64,000 nt of DNA. It comes from Oharaeibacter diazotrophicus (GTDB lineage Bacteria; Pseudomonadota; Alphaproteobacteria; Rhizobiales; Pleomorphomonadaceae). Position numbers and translations under genes: made by a program. Below are positions 10,326-18,260 of this stretch, in pieces. The stretch lies in contig NZ_SNXY01000006.1 of the NCBI RefSeq assembly GCF_004362745.1, positions 992,001-1,056,000 on the forward strand, in the 5' to 3' direction. The notes below the pieces were generated by a model, which had not been told where the DNA came from, did not search any database, and worked only from the letters and a program-made list of their open reading frames with translations. Position 1 is the first letter of the stretch. Every line of letters starts with the position of its first letter.

Positions 10326-11093
10326 TTACAATCTGCACGAGGCCGTCAGCACCCTGACACCGTCGGCTTCGCCCTCGGCGAAGCGGACACCGTAGACCGG
10401 CTCGAGGACCGCGGGCACCAGTACCTCCGCGGCCGGACCGGCGGCGGCGACCCGGCCGCGCGAGAGGATGGCGGCGCGGTCGGCGAAGCGGGCGGCGAGC
10501 GAGAGGTCGTGCATCACCACCACCACCGCCGCGCCGGCGGCGGCGACGCCGGCGAGATGCTCCATGATCGCGAGTTGCTGGCGCGGGTCGAGTGCGGCGG
10601 TCGGCTCGTCCGCGATCAGGATCGGCGCCTCGACCGCGAGCGCGCGGGCGAGCGCGACGCGGGCGCGCTCGCCGCCGGAGAGCCGCGTCACCGGCCGGTC
10701 GGCGAGCGCGTCCAGTTCGAGCGCGACGAGCAGTGCCGGCACGACGCCGCGCTCGTCGCGGTCGCCGTGCGGATGCCGGCCGATCGCGACCACGTCGGCG
10801 ACGGGCATCGGCCAGTGCACCTCGTGGCCCTGCGGCAGATAGGCGACGGTTCGGGCGAGCGCCCCCGGCTTCAGCGCCGTCAGCGGGCGGTCGCCGAGGC
10901 GGACGCGGCCCGCGTCCGGGCGGACGAGCCCGGCGAGGACGCGGGCGAGCGTCGACTTGCCGGCGCCGTTCGGACCGGCGACGACGAGCAGCCGCCCGGG
11001 TTCGACCACGAGGTCGACGCCGTCGAGCACGCGTCGGCCGGCGCGCGCGACCACGATCGCCTCGGCCGTGAGCGTCGGCCCGGCCGCGGTCAT
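10326..11093 (-). CDS. btuD: Cobalamin/haem-type ABC transporter ATPase
   Basis: A 255 aa ATP-binding subunit of a FecCD-type importer. Walker [11 protein letters not shown]-loop LPQG, signature [15 protein letters not shown], Walker B ILIADEPT and the switch histidine in VVMHD are intact. The start at 11093 overlaps the permease stop by 4 bases (ATGA), so the two are translationally coupled. The family also includes HemV and FecE. I assign B12 because btuB, a BtuF-like binding protein and a cobalamin riboswitch lie in the same 5 kb. Confidence 0.88.
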   Translation of the reverse strand: MTAAGPTLTAEAIVVARAGRRVLDGVDLVVEPGRLLVVAGPNGAGKSTLARVLAGLVRPDAGRVRLGDRPLTALKPGALARTVAYLPQGHEVHWPMPVADVVAIGRHPHGDRDERGVVPALLVALELDALADRPVTRLSGGERARVALARALAVEAPILIADEPTAALDPRQQLAIMEHLAGVAAAGAAVVVVMHDLSLAARFADRAAILSRGRVAAAGPAAEVLVPAVLEPVYGVRFAEGEADGVRVLTASCRL

Positions 11094-12163
11094 CGCTCGG
11101 TGCCTCCCTCGACGAGGCTGCGGTGGCGCGCGATCAGCACCAGGAAGAACGGCACGCCGACGAGGGCGGTGACGACGCCGAGGCGGATCTCCTCGGTGGC
11201 CGGCACGAAGCGCACCAGCACGTCGGCGGCCGTGAGCAGCGCCGCCCCCGCGAGCGCGGACGGCAGCAGCACCCGCGCGGGGTCGTGGCCGACCAGCGGG
11301 CGGACGAGATGCGGCGCCACCAGCCCCACGAAGCCGACGCCACCGGCCACCGCCACCGCGGCACCGACGCCGCAGGCGGTCGCCAGCACGACGCGCAGGC
11401 GCAGCGCGGCGACCCGGACGCCGAGGCTCTCGGCGGCCTCCTCGCCGAGGGCGAGCACCCGGAACGCCGGTCCGGCACTGCCGATCAGCACCCAGGCGAG
11501 CGCCATGAACGGCAAGGCGATCGCAACGTGTCGCATCGAGCGGTCGTCGAGCGAACCGAGCAGCCAGAACGCGATCTCGAGCGCGGCATAGGGGTTGGGC
11601 GCGAGGTTGAGCGCCAGCGAGATCAGCGCGCCGGCGAGCGAGGAGACGGCGAGACCGGCGAGGATCAGCGTCGTCATGCCGGCGCGCGGGCCGGCGACCG
11701 CGACCAACAGGAAGATCGAGGCGAAGGCGCCTGCGATCGCGGCCGTCGGGACCCACACCGACAGCGCGTCGGCGGCGCCGAGCGAGAGCACCGTGACCGC
11801 GCCGAAAGCCGCGGCCGGCGGCGCGCCGAACAGGGATTCCGAGGCGAGCGGGTTGCGCAACAGGCCCTGCAGCGCCGCCCCGGTCAGGCCGAGCGTGGCG
11901 CCGATCGACAGCGACAGGATCATCCGGGGCAGGCGGATGTCGAGGACGATGGTGCGGGCGACGTCCTCGCCGCGGCCGAGGAAGACGTCGACCACGGCCG
12001 ACCCAGGCAGCGACACCGCACCGAAGGCGAGCGAGGCGACCGCCAGCGCGAGGCAGGCGAGCGCGAGCAGCGGCACGAGCGCGGCGCCCGGCGGCGGCAC
12101 GCGCGGAACCGCCGGCCCACCGGCCGCCGCCCCGCCCCGTTCCGTCGCCTCGCCGATCGTCAT
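11090..12163 (-). CDS. btuC: FecCD-family ABC permease, B12 uptake
   Basis: A 357 aa inner-membrane permease with about ten transmembrane helices. Family signatures are [34 protein letters not shown] and the cytoplasmic coupling segment [15 protein letters not shown]. The first 30 residues are Gly/Pro/Ala-rich and probably a cytoplasmic tail. It sits 73 bases after btuB and overlaps btuD by 4 bases, giving the order btuB-btuC-btuD on one strand. The binding-protein partner is most likely the btuF product encoded on the other strand. Confidence 0.9.
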   Translation of the reverse strand: MTIGEATERGGAAAGGPAVPRVPPPGAALVPLLALACLALAVASLAFGAVSLPGSAVVDVFLGRGEDVARTIVLDIRLPRMILSLSIGATLGLTGAALQGLLRNPLASESLFGAPPAAAFGAVTVLSLGAADALSVWVPTAAIAGAFASIFLLVAVAGPRAGMTTLILAGLAVSSLAGALISLALNLAPNPYAALEIAFWLLGSLDDRSMRHVAIALPFMALAWVLIGSAGPAFRVLALGEEAAESLGVRVAALRLRVVLATACGVGAAVAVAGGVGFVGLVAPHLVRPLVGHDPARVLLPSALAGAALLTAADVLVRFVPATEEIRLGVVTALVGVPFFLVLIARHRSLVEGGTER

Positions 12164-12236
12164 CCCATCCTCGCCCCTGTGCTCGTTCCCGTCCAGCGGC
12201 GCTCCGACCGGATGGCGGAGCGGCGCGGGCTCGGGA

Positions 12237-14102
12237 TCAGTACTTGACCTTCAGACCGCCGTAGACGGCGAAGCCGGAGGTGCCGTAGTCGAGCACCTGC
12301 TCGTAGTCGGCATCGAAGAGGTTCACCACCCGCCCCGTCAACGACAGCTTGTCGTTGACAGCGTAGTCGGCGTCGAGATCGACCCGGGCGTAGGCCGGCA
12401 GCGTCACGTCCTTCGCGGGCCACGTGTTGAAGTCGATGTCGCGGCGCTCGCCGACCAGCACCACCTTGGCGCCGAGCGTGAGCTTGTCGATGCCGGTGTA
12501 GCTGACGCCGACGCTGCCGGAGTTGCGCGGCCGGCGGGCGAGCTGGACGTCGGCGTCGAGGTCGCGCGCCTCGAGGAAGGTGTAGCTGGCGGTCAGCTTC
12601 AGCGCGTCGGTCAGGCGCCACTCGCCGGAGAGTTCGACGCCCGCGGTCGAGGTGTTGCCGATGTTGACGTAGTGGTTGTTCTCGAAACCGATCATGTCGT
12701 CGAAGCGGTTGTAGAACACGGACGCCGACAGCTTGGCGCGGCCGTCGAGCAGCGTCTGTTCGATGCCGACGTCTCCACCGATCGAGCGCTCGGGGTCGAG
12801 CCCGGCGGGGTTGGCGTACTGGCTGAACAGCTGGTAGGGCGTCGGCGCCTTGGCGCCGGTGCCGACGCTGGCGCGCAGCACGGTCTCGGTGTCGAACAGC
12901 TCGTAGGCGCTGGTCAGCCGCCACGTCGCGAAGCTGCCGGACTGCTCGTAGTCGTCGAGCCGGACGGCGGCGGAGAGGTGCCAGGCGTCGGTCGGCGAGA
13001 ACTGGTGCAGGGCGAAGGCCCAGCCGTGGTCGAGCCCGTCCTTCACGGCGGACGAATAGGCGAAGCTGCCGTCGTCGTAGTCGTAGAGCGTGTCGACGGA
13101 CTCGTGCTCGTAGCCGGCGCCGAACACGGCGATGCCCCAGTTGCCGGCGGTGACAGTGCCCTGGTACTCGAGGCCGGCGCGAACGCCGTCGTAGCGGGCG
13201 GTGCTGGTGTCCTCGTCGTAGGTGCGGTGGTTGCGGTTGGCGAACAGCGTCAGCGCGCTGGTCCAGCGGCCGTCGAAAGCCTTCTTGGTGACGGTGCCGC
13301 GCGCCGACAACAGGTCGGTGGTGCCGTGGTTCTCCGGCGTGTCGTAGCCGAAGCCGTCGTATTGCAGCCGGGTGCGCGCGCCGTCGACGGCGATGTCGAT
13401 CGCGAGGTCCTCGGCCACCTGCCAGGACAGCTTGCCGTAGCCGGCGAGGCGGCGGGTGCCGTCGTCCTCCGAGCCGCCAGCATAGCTCGAGAAGCCGGAG
13501 GTGCCGAGGTTCGAGCCGCCGGCCACCAGCGAGAAGTCGCCGGCGGCTGCCGAGACCGACACGGTCTCGCGGTGGCTGCGGAAGGAGCCGAACTCGGTCG
13601 AGGCCTCCGCCGACATCGGTCCTTTCGGCCGCTTGGTCACGATGTTGATCACGCCGCCCATGGCGTCGGAGCCGTAGAGCGCGCTCTGCGGGCCGCGCAG
13701 CACCTCGATGCGCTCGACGTTGTCGAGCGGGTAGGCGCCGAAGTTGAAGCCCGCGTCGGTGTTGGAGGGATCGCCGACGCGCACGCCGTCGATCAGCACG
13801 AGGCTCTGTCCGTTGGCGGCGCCGCGGATGTAGACCGACGTGTTGCCGCCCTCCCCGCCGGCGGTGTTGAGCGCGACGCCGGGCACGGCGGCGAGCACGT
13901 CGGCGAGCGTGCGCGCGCCGGTCCGCCGGATCTCCTCGGCGGTGACGACGGTGACCGCGGAGCCGGCCTTGGAGATCTTCGTCGGCACGCCGCGGAACGG
14001 CGCGGTTACGGTGACGGTCGGCGTGTCCGCGGCCTCCTCGGCGCCGGCGGGGGCGGCGGCGATCACGGCGGTGGCGAGGACGGCGAGGCGGACGAGGGAC
14101 AT
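12237..14102 (-). CDS. btuB: TonB-dependent vitamin B12 receptor
   Basis: A 621 aa outer-membrane receptor that imports cobalamin with TonB/ExbBD energy. Residues 1-21 are a signal peptide (AVIAAAPAGA). A TonB box region follows, then the plug (about 45-150) with VYIRGAANGQSLVLIDGVR and VERIEVLRGPQSALYGSDA, which is typical of BtuB-like receptors. The barrel runs to the C-terminal aromatic residue of GGLKVKY. The minus-strand frame stays open upstream to 15224, but that part is the antisense of btuF. The start at 14102 is where the signal peptide begins. It is divergent from btuF (132-base gap). A cobalamin riboswitch on the same strand lies 1.15 kb upstream. Confidence 0.93.
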   Translation of the reverse strand: MSLVRLAVLATAVIAAAPAGAEEAADTPTVTVTAPFRGVPTKISKAGSAVTVVTAEEIRRTGARTLADVLAAVPGVALNTAGGEGGNTSVYIRGAANGQSLVLIDGVRVGDPSNTDAGFNFGAYPLDNVERIEVLRGPQSALYGSDAMGGVINIVTKRPKGPMSAEASTEFGSFRSHRETVSVSAAAGDFSLVAGGSNLGTSGFSSYAGGSEDDGTRRLAGYGKLSWQVAEDLAIDIAVDGARTRLQYDGFGYDTPENHGTTDLLSARGTVTKKAFDGRWTSALTLFANRNHRTYDEDTSTARYDGVRAGLEYQGTVTAGNWGIAVFGAGYEHESVDTLYDYDDGSFAYSSAVKDGLDHGWAFALHQFSPTDAWHLSAAVRLDDYEQSGSFATWRLTSAYELFDTETVLRASVGTGAKAPTPYQLFSQYANPAGLDPERSIGGDVGIEQTLLDGRAKLSASVFYNRFDDMIGFENNHYVNIGNTSTAGVELSGEWRLTDALKLTASYTFLEARDLDADVQLARRPRNSGSVGVSYTGIDKLTLGAKVVLVGERRDIDFNTWPAKDVTLPAYARVDLDADYAVNDKLSLTGRVVNLFDADYEQVLDYGTSGFAVYGGLKVKY

Positions 14103-14234
14103 CGGTTGTTCCGGTCTGAGGCTGACGGCGGCGAAGCGCGCGGTGAGTCCACGGCGGGAGGAGGCGCCCGCGGTCGCGGGTTGCGCGGCGGCGGCGCGGC
14201 GTGTTTCCTGCCGGGCGATCGAAGGGAGGACGGC

Positions 14235-15068
14235 ATGGGACGGACGGCGGCGATCTTCGCGATCCTGGCGCTGACCTCCGCCGCTACGGCCGAGGCGGCA
14301 CCGCGGCGGATCGTGTCGATCAACCTCTGCGCCGACCAACTCGCGCTCGCGCTCGCCGATCCCGGCCAGATCGTCGGCCTGTCGGCCTACGCCCACGACG
14401 CCGGCATGTCCTTCCTTGTCGAGAAGGCGCGCGCCTACCCCGAGACCCCCGGCAACGCCGAGGCGGTCTATGCCCTGAAGCCCGACCTCGTGCTGTCCGG
14501 CAGCTTCTCCAATCCGCTGACCAACGCCTTCCTGGCCGGCCGCGGCATCGAGACCATGGTGCTGGAGCCCGTGAACTCCTTCGCCGACATGCGCCGGCAG
14601 GTCCGCGCCGTCGCCGCCGCGGTCGGCCAGCCAGAACGCGGCGAGGCGATGCTCGCCGACCTCGACGCCGCGATCGCCCGCGCCGCCGCCGTGCGCCCGG
14701 ACCGCCCGCTGAAGGCGGTGTCCCTGTCGAGGCGCGGCTGGGTGTCCGGCCCGGCCACGCTCGAATCCGACGTGCTCGCCGCGGTCGGCATCGAGAACGC
14801 CGCCGGCGCGCTCGGCATCGCCGAGTTCGGCGGCATGGTCGGCCTCGAGCCGCTGGTCGCCTCGCGGCTCGACGCCATCGTGGTCGAGAGCGAGTCGATC
14901 GTCGCGGAGGACCAGGGCACCGCCCTGCTCGAGCATCCCGCACTCGCCGACGCCTATCCGCCCTCGCGAAGGATCGTCGTGCCGGGCCCGCTGACGCTGT
15001 GCGGGGGACCGGGTGTGATCGCCGCCCTCGACCGCCTCGCGGGCGAGGTCGCGGCGCTGCGACGGTGA
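14235..15068 (+). CDS. btuF: Cobalamin ABC transporter binding protein
   Basis: A 277 aa periplasmic class III binding protein. The signal peptide is residues 1-22 (MGRTAAIFAILALTSAATAEA). The mature protein begins RRIVSINLCADQLALALA, the characteristic start of BtuF-type proteins, and contains ALKPDLVLSG and the second-lobe region GLEPLVASRLDAIVVES. The start at 14235 is preceded by GGGAGGA. It should deliver B12 to BtuCD. Unlike btuB-C-D it is on the plus strand, lying between btuB and the riboswitch. Two hairpins follow the stop (15078-15124). Confidence 0.88.
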   Translation: MGRTAAIFAILALTSAATAEAAPRRIVSINLCADQLALALADPGQIVGLSAYAHDAGMSFLVEKARAYPETPGNAEAVYALKPDLVLSGSFSNPLTNAFLAGRGIETMVLEPVNSFADMRRQVRAVAAAVGQPERGEAMLADLDAAIARAAAVRPDRPLKAVSLSRRGWVSGPATLESDVLAAVGIENAAGALGIAEFGGMVGLEPLVASRLDAIVVESESIVAEDQGTALLEHPALADAYPPSRRIVVPGPLTLCGGPGVIAALDRLAGEVAALRR

Positions 15069-15077
15069 CGCGTCCGC

Positions 15078-15124
15078 CCGGCCGTGACGGCCGGTCGTGG
15101 ACGCTCCGTCGCCCCTGAAGGGGC
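15078..15124. terminator. Two hairpins after btuF
   Basis: The first is CCGGCCGT / ACGGCCGG (15078-15085 with 15087-15094, effectively a 6-bp stem with a 5-base loop). The second is GCCCC / GGGGC (15111-15115 with 15120-15124). Neither has a T run. They could stop btuF transcripts from one side or the riboswitch transcript from the other. Confidence 0.4.
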
Positions 15125-15136
15125 CGGACACCGTCG

Positions 15137-15202
15137 TCAGCGAGCGATGCGAACGGAAGGGGGGACGGCGCCAAGGGCGCGCGTCGGCACGGAACGGCAC
15201 AT
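15137..15202 (-). CDS. 21-codon ORF after the cobalamin riboswitch
   Basis: Not a recognised gene. It is listed because its translation signals are unusually good: GAGGAGG at 15215-15209, six spacer bases, then ATG at 15202, ending in TGA at 15137-15139. The peptide MCRSVPTRALGAVPPSVRIAR has no clear signal or domain. It begins 46 bases after the riboswitch core, and a perfect 7-bp hairpin (15215-15221 with 15227-15233) abuts the ribosome binding site, as in a translational expression platform. It could be a leader peptide, the relic of a lost riboswitch-controlled gene, or chance. Confidence 0.4.
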   Translation of the reverse strand: MCRSVPTRALGAVPPSVRIAR

Positions 15203-15248
15203 ACGGATCCTCCTCGCCGTCCACCCGACGGCGCGTGGGGTTGTCGAT

Positions 15249-15458
15249 GTGCGCAGGCAGGTCTCCTGGCTCGCGGGTCGACGTCGGGTCCGCACCTTCC
15301 CGGGTGCGCTCGGGGCGAGCGCTGCCCAGTGGTCTCGTCGCGGAACGACTCGCCGCTCACAGTTGCGGGGGCAGCCGGGGATTCGGGCCGATGGCCCTCA
15401 CCCCGTTCCCTCTTCGTCACCGACCGATCCGAGCGGACCGGACGGCGAACCTGCGCAC
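15249..15458 (-). ncRNA. Cobalamin (B12) riboswitch
   Basis: Read on the minus strand it has the conserved order of the class: closing stem GTGCGCAGG (15458-15450) with CCTGCGCAC (15257-15249), a perfect 9-bp match; GGTGACGAAGAGGGAACGG; the B12 box region GCTGCCCCCGCAACTGTGAG; CCACTGGG; GGGAAGGTG; and GAGCCAGGAGACCTGCC at the 3' side. It therefore controls transcription running towards lower coordinates. The next annotated gene on that strand is btuB (start 14102). btuF in between is on the opposite strand. No second riboswitch is visible directly before btuB or btuF. Confidence 0.93.
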
Positions 15459-15555
15459 GGGTTCATTCGGGATCCAGCGGTAGGGCAGACAGGGGCCCTC
15501 GGCAAGTCCATCTTTCGCCGCAATCGGCGACGGACGGCGGTGTGTCGCCGGGACG

Positions 15556-15840
15556 TCACTCCGGCCGGCGGCCGTCGATCGGGTCCGGCGGCGTGCCGCT
15601 GCGGTCGGCGCGCCAGGCGGCGAGGCGGCGGGCGGTCCACAGTTCGGTGCGCCGGCGCAGCCGCCGCATCACCGGCATGTCGACCGACAGGACGGCCGCG
15701 CCGGCCGGCACCATCCAGAATCCCAGAATCGGCAGGAAGCCCAGGAAGCCGAGCAGAATCAGGCCCCAGCCGAGCGTCATGCGTGCGGCGCGCGAACGCG
15801 GCAGCGCGATCTCCCGATCGGCGACCTTGATCCTCGGCAT
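15556..15840 (-). CDS. Small inner-membrane protein
   Basis: A 94 aa protein of unknown function. After a polar start (MPRIKVADREIALPRSRAAR) there is one long hydrophobic stretch, about residues 22-52 (WGLILLGFLGFLPILGFWMVPAG, containing PILGFWMVPAG), enough for a hairpin of two membrane passes. A basic, Arg-rich C-terminal tail follows. The start at 15840 has a GGGA upstream. An ATG four codons earlier (15852) has none. The frame open upstream to 16185 covers the tRNA gene and is not coding. I see no cobalamin link. Confidence 0.65.
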   Translation of the reverse strand: MPRIKVADREIALPRSRAARMTLGWGLILLGFLGFLPILGFWMVPAGAAVLSVDMPVMRRLRRRTELWTARRLAAWRADRSGTPPDPIDGRRPE

Positions 15841-15978
15841 ACGGAATCCCATGTTTTCTGCGGCGGACGGACGATCGGTGAACCCGATCCGCCGGCCGTC
15901 GGTTCCGAAATGACAGATGGGTGTCGAAAGGGGCTTTGCAAAGCCGGAAGCCTTTGCTATACGCACGCCCACCGCTGA

Positions 15979-16054
15979 TCCGCGATAGCTCAGTTGGTAG
16001 AGCGTTCGACTGTTAATCGAATGGTCGTAGGTTCGAGTCCTACTCGCGGAGCCA
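15979..16054 (+). tRNA. tRNA-Asn (GTT)
   Basis: The 76-base cloverleaf has acceptor arm TCCGCGA/TCGCGGA (15979-15985 with 16044-16050), D-loop AGCTCAGTTGGTAGAGC, anticodon GTT at 16012-16014 in a TTCGA/TCGAA stem, T-loop GGTTCGAGTCC, discriminator G16051 and encoded CCA (16052-16054). The T-rich tail of the terminator at 16081 follows. Confidence 0.98.
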
Positions 16055-16080
16055 GATTGGCCAGACATGGCAAGATGACG

Positions 16081-16119
16081 GGCCGGCCCACCTGACGGTG
16101 GTGCCGGCCTTCTCTTTTT
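16081..16119 (+). terminator. Intrinsic terminator of tRNA-Asn
   Basis: Stem GGCCGGC-CCACC / GGTGG-GCCGGCC (12 bp with one bulged T), TGAC loop, followed by TTCTCTTTTT. A textbook Rho-independent terminator 26 bases past the tRNA. Confidence 0.9.
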
Positions 16120-16209
16120 AGCCCCGTCCCTACCCCGATCCGATACGCACCGGCGACCTGAACCGCCGTGCCCGCGACCGGGCACGGCGCTCGCTTTACT
16201 CGCGGCCGC

Positions 16210-17253
16210 TCACGCCGCCCGCGGCGACGGCGTCACCATGCCGGCCACGATCGCCTCCAGCGTGGTCACGCCGAGCGGGCGGCCGGCGGCGTCCGTCACC
16301 ACGGCGCGGTCGACGCCGGCAGCCGTGAGGATGCGCGCGGCCTCCTCGAGGCTGGTGTCGGCCGGGATCGACGGCCCCCCGTCGACCGCCCCCGGCCGGA
16401 CGTAGCCGCCGACCTCGAGCACCCGACCGCGGTTGACCTCGCGCACGAAGGTGGCGACGTAGTCGTCGGCGGGGGCCCGGACGATCTCCTGCGCCGTGCC
16501 CTGCTGGACGACGACGCCGTCGCGCAGGATCGCGATCATGTCGCCGAGGCGCAACGCCTCGTCGAGGTCGTGGGTGATGAAGACGATCGTCTTGCGGATC
16601 TCCTTCTGCAGGTCGAGCAGCACCGACTGCATGTCGACGCGTATCAGCGGGTCGAGCGCGGAGAAGGCCTCGTCCATCAGGAGGATCGGGGCGTCGATGG
16701 CGAGAGCGCGGGCGAGGCCGACGCGCTGCTGCATGCCGCCCGAGAGCTGGTTCGGATAGCGCGCCTCGAAGCCGGCGAGGCCGACGCGCTCGATCCACCG
16801 CCGCGAGCGGCGCTCGCGCTCGCCCTGTTCGACGCCTTGGATCCGGAGACCGTAGCCGACGTTCTCGAGCACCGTCCAATGCGGCAGCAGCGCGAACTTC
16901 TGGAACACCATCGCCGTGGAATGGCGGCGGTACTCGCGCAGCGCCGCCTCGTCCATCTGGACCACGTCGACGCCGTCGACCAGCACCTTGCCGGCCGTCG
17001 GCTCGATCAGCCGGTTGACGTGGCGGATCAGCGTCGACTTGCCGGAGCCGCTGAGGCCCATGATCACCTGGATCCCGCCCGCGGGCATGTCGATCGACAC
17101 GTCGCGCAGGCCCAGGATGTGGTGGTGCTTCTCGAGCAGTTCGCCCTTGCTCATCCCCTTCAGCACGGCGTCTACGTGCGCCTCCGGCCGTTCGCCGAAG
17201 ATCTTGTAGACGTGCTCGAGGCGGATCCCGATCGCCTTGCCCTCAGTTGCCAT
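16210..17253 (-). CDS. proV: Glycine betaine/proline-type ABC transporter ATPase
   Basis: A 347 aa ATPase of the OpuA/ProV branch. The N-terminal extension before the first beta strand (VYKIFG, then VDAVLKGMSKGELLEKHHHILGL) is diagnostic of quaternary-amine transporters. Walker A GLSGSGKST, signature LSGGMQQRVGLARAL, Walker B ILLMDEAFSALDP and switch VFITHDLDEAL are intact. The C-terminal 75 residues hold one CBS-like unit (PADTSLEEAARILTAAGVDRAVVTD) used for osmotic or ionic sensing in OpuA. It is the last gene of proX-proW-proV and overlaps proW by 11 bases. The substrate is probably a betaine-like compound rather than an osmoprotectant alone, given the downstream catabolic genes. Confidence 0.9.
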   Translation of the reverse strand: MATEGKAIGIRLEHVYKIFGERPEAHVDAVLKGMSKGELLEKHHHILGLRDVSIDMPAGGIQVIMGLSGSGKSTLIRHVNRLIEPTAGKVLVDGVDVVQMDEAALREYRRHSTAMVFQKFALLPHWTVLENVGYGLRIQGVEQGERERRSRRWIERVGLAGFEARYPNQLSGGMQQRVGLARALAIDAPILLMDEAFSALDPLIRVDMQSVLLDLQKEIRKTIVFITHDLDEALRLGDMIAILRDGVVVQQGTAQEIVRAPADDYVATFVREVNRGRVLEVGGYVRPGAVDGGPSIPADTSLEEAARILTAAGVDRAVVTDAAGRPLGVTTLEAIVAGMVTPSPRAA

Positions 17254-18133
17254 GGACCACTTCCCGGTGCTTCTGGAGGCGACGGCCGAAGGCCTGCGTC
17301 GTCCGGTCGAACACGATGGCGATCGCCACGATGGCGAGGCCGTTGAAGATGCCGAGCGCGAAATACTGGTTGGCGATCGACTTCAGGACCGGCTGGCCGA
17401 GGCCCTGGACGCCGATCATCGCGGCCACCACCACCATGGCCAGCGCCATCATGATGGTCTGGTTGATGCCGGCCATGATGGTCGGCAGCGCCAGCGGGAT
17501 CTGCACGTTGAAGAGCTTCTGCGCCTTCGACGACCCGAAGGCGTCGGCGGCCTCCAGCACCTCGCGGTCGACGAGGCGGATGCCGAGGTCGGTCAGGCGG
17601 ATCATCGGCGGGATAGCGTAGATCACCACGGCGATCAGCCCGGGCACGCGGCCGATGCCGAGCAGCATCACCACGGGGATCAGGTAGACGAAGCTCGGCA
17701 TGGTCTGCATCACGTCGAGCACCGGGTTGATGATCGAGCGCGCGCGGTTGGAGCGCGACATCAGGATGCCGAGCGGAATGCCGAGCGCCACCGACAGCAG
17801 CGTGGCGACGAAGATCATCGAGATGGTCTTCATCGTGTCGTCCCACATGCCGAGCCAGCCGATCACGAGCAGCCCGACGACGGAGCCGGCGACGATGCGG
17901 CCGTTGCGGCTCGCGACCCAGACCAGCAGGGCGATCACGGCCAGCACGATCGGCCAGGGCGAACCGGTCAGGAGCTTCTCGGCCCAGATCAGGAACCACT
18001 GCAGCGGCTTGAAGAACGCCTCGAGCGAGGGTCCGAAGGCGCGGGTGAACATGCGGAAGGTCTCGTCGATCGCCTTCTTCACGGCGGTGAGATCTTCTGT
18101 CGGCATGGTGGGGAAGCGGGTCAGCCAGTCCAT
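17243..18133 (-). CDS. proW: Betaine-type ABC transporter permease
   Basis: A 296 aa inner-membrane permease of the ProW/OpuAB type. An N-terminal cytoplasmic or amphipathic region (1-70) is followed by about six transmembrane helices. Family motifs are GIPLGILMSRSNRARSIINPVLDVMQTMPSFVYLIPVVML and the EAA loop DREVLEAADAFGSSKAQKLFNVQIPLALPTIMAGINQT. The start at 18133 follows GGAG. It overlaps proV by 11 bases and lies 127 bases after proX. Confidence 0.93.
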   Translation of the reverse strand: MDWLTRFPTMPTEDLTAVKKAIDETFRMFTRAFGPSLEAFFKPLQWFLIWAEKLLTGSPWPIVLAVIALLVWVASRNGRIVAGSVVGLLVIGWLGMWDDTMKTISMIFVATLLSVALGIPLGILMSRSNRARSIINPVLDVMQTMPSFVYLIPVVMLLGIGRVPGLIAVVIYAIPPMIRLTDLGIRLVDREVLEAADAFGSSKAQKLFNVQIPLALPTIMAGINQTIMMALAMVVVAAMIGVQGLGQPVLKSIANQYFALGIFNGLAIVAIAIVFDRTTQAFGRRLQKHREVVHGN

Positions 18134-18172
18134 GCGCCCTCCGGGAGTTCGAGGAGCGTGTCTCTCGCGTCA

Positions 18173-18192
18173 CCCCCGTTGGACGGCGGGGG
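18173..18192 (-). other. Stem-loop between proX and proW
   Basis: A 6-bp stem CCCCCG/CGGGGG (18173-18178 with 18187-18192) with an 8-base loop sits in the 127-base gap after proX. Intercistronic hairpins here commonly protect the binding-protein mRNA so that it outnumbers the membrane subunits. Confidence 0.4.
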
Positions 18193-18260
18193 AACTGCGG
18201 ATGTGCGAACGGGCGGCGGCGCGCTCGCGCCACCGTCCGTCGATGTCGGGGGGAACCGGA

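Noticed and set aside
14103-14234. Second cobalamin riboswitch between btuB and btuF
   Set aside because: Only 132 bases, no B12-box sequence.
14103-15224. Minus-strand frame continuing btuB upstream to a GTG at 15224 (995 codons in all)
   Set aside because: It is antisense to btuF, has no signal peptide, and BtuB's signal peptide begins at 14102. Long antisense frames are expected at this G+C.
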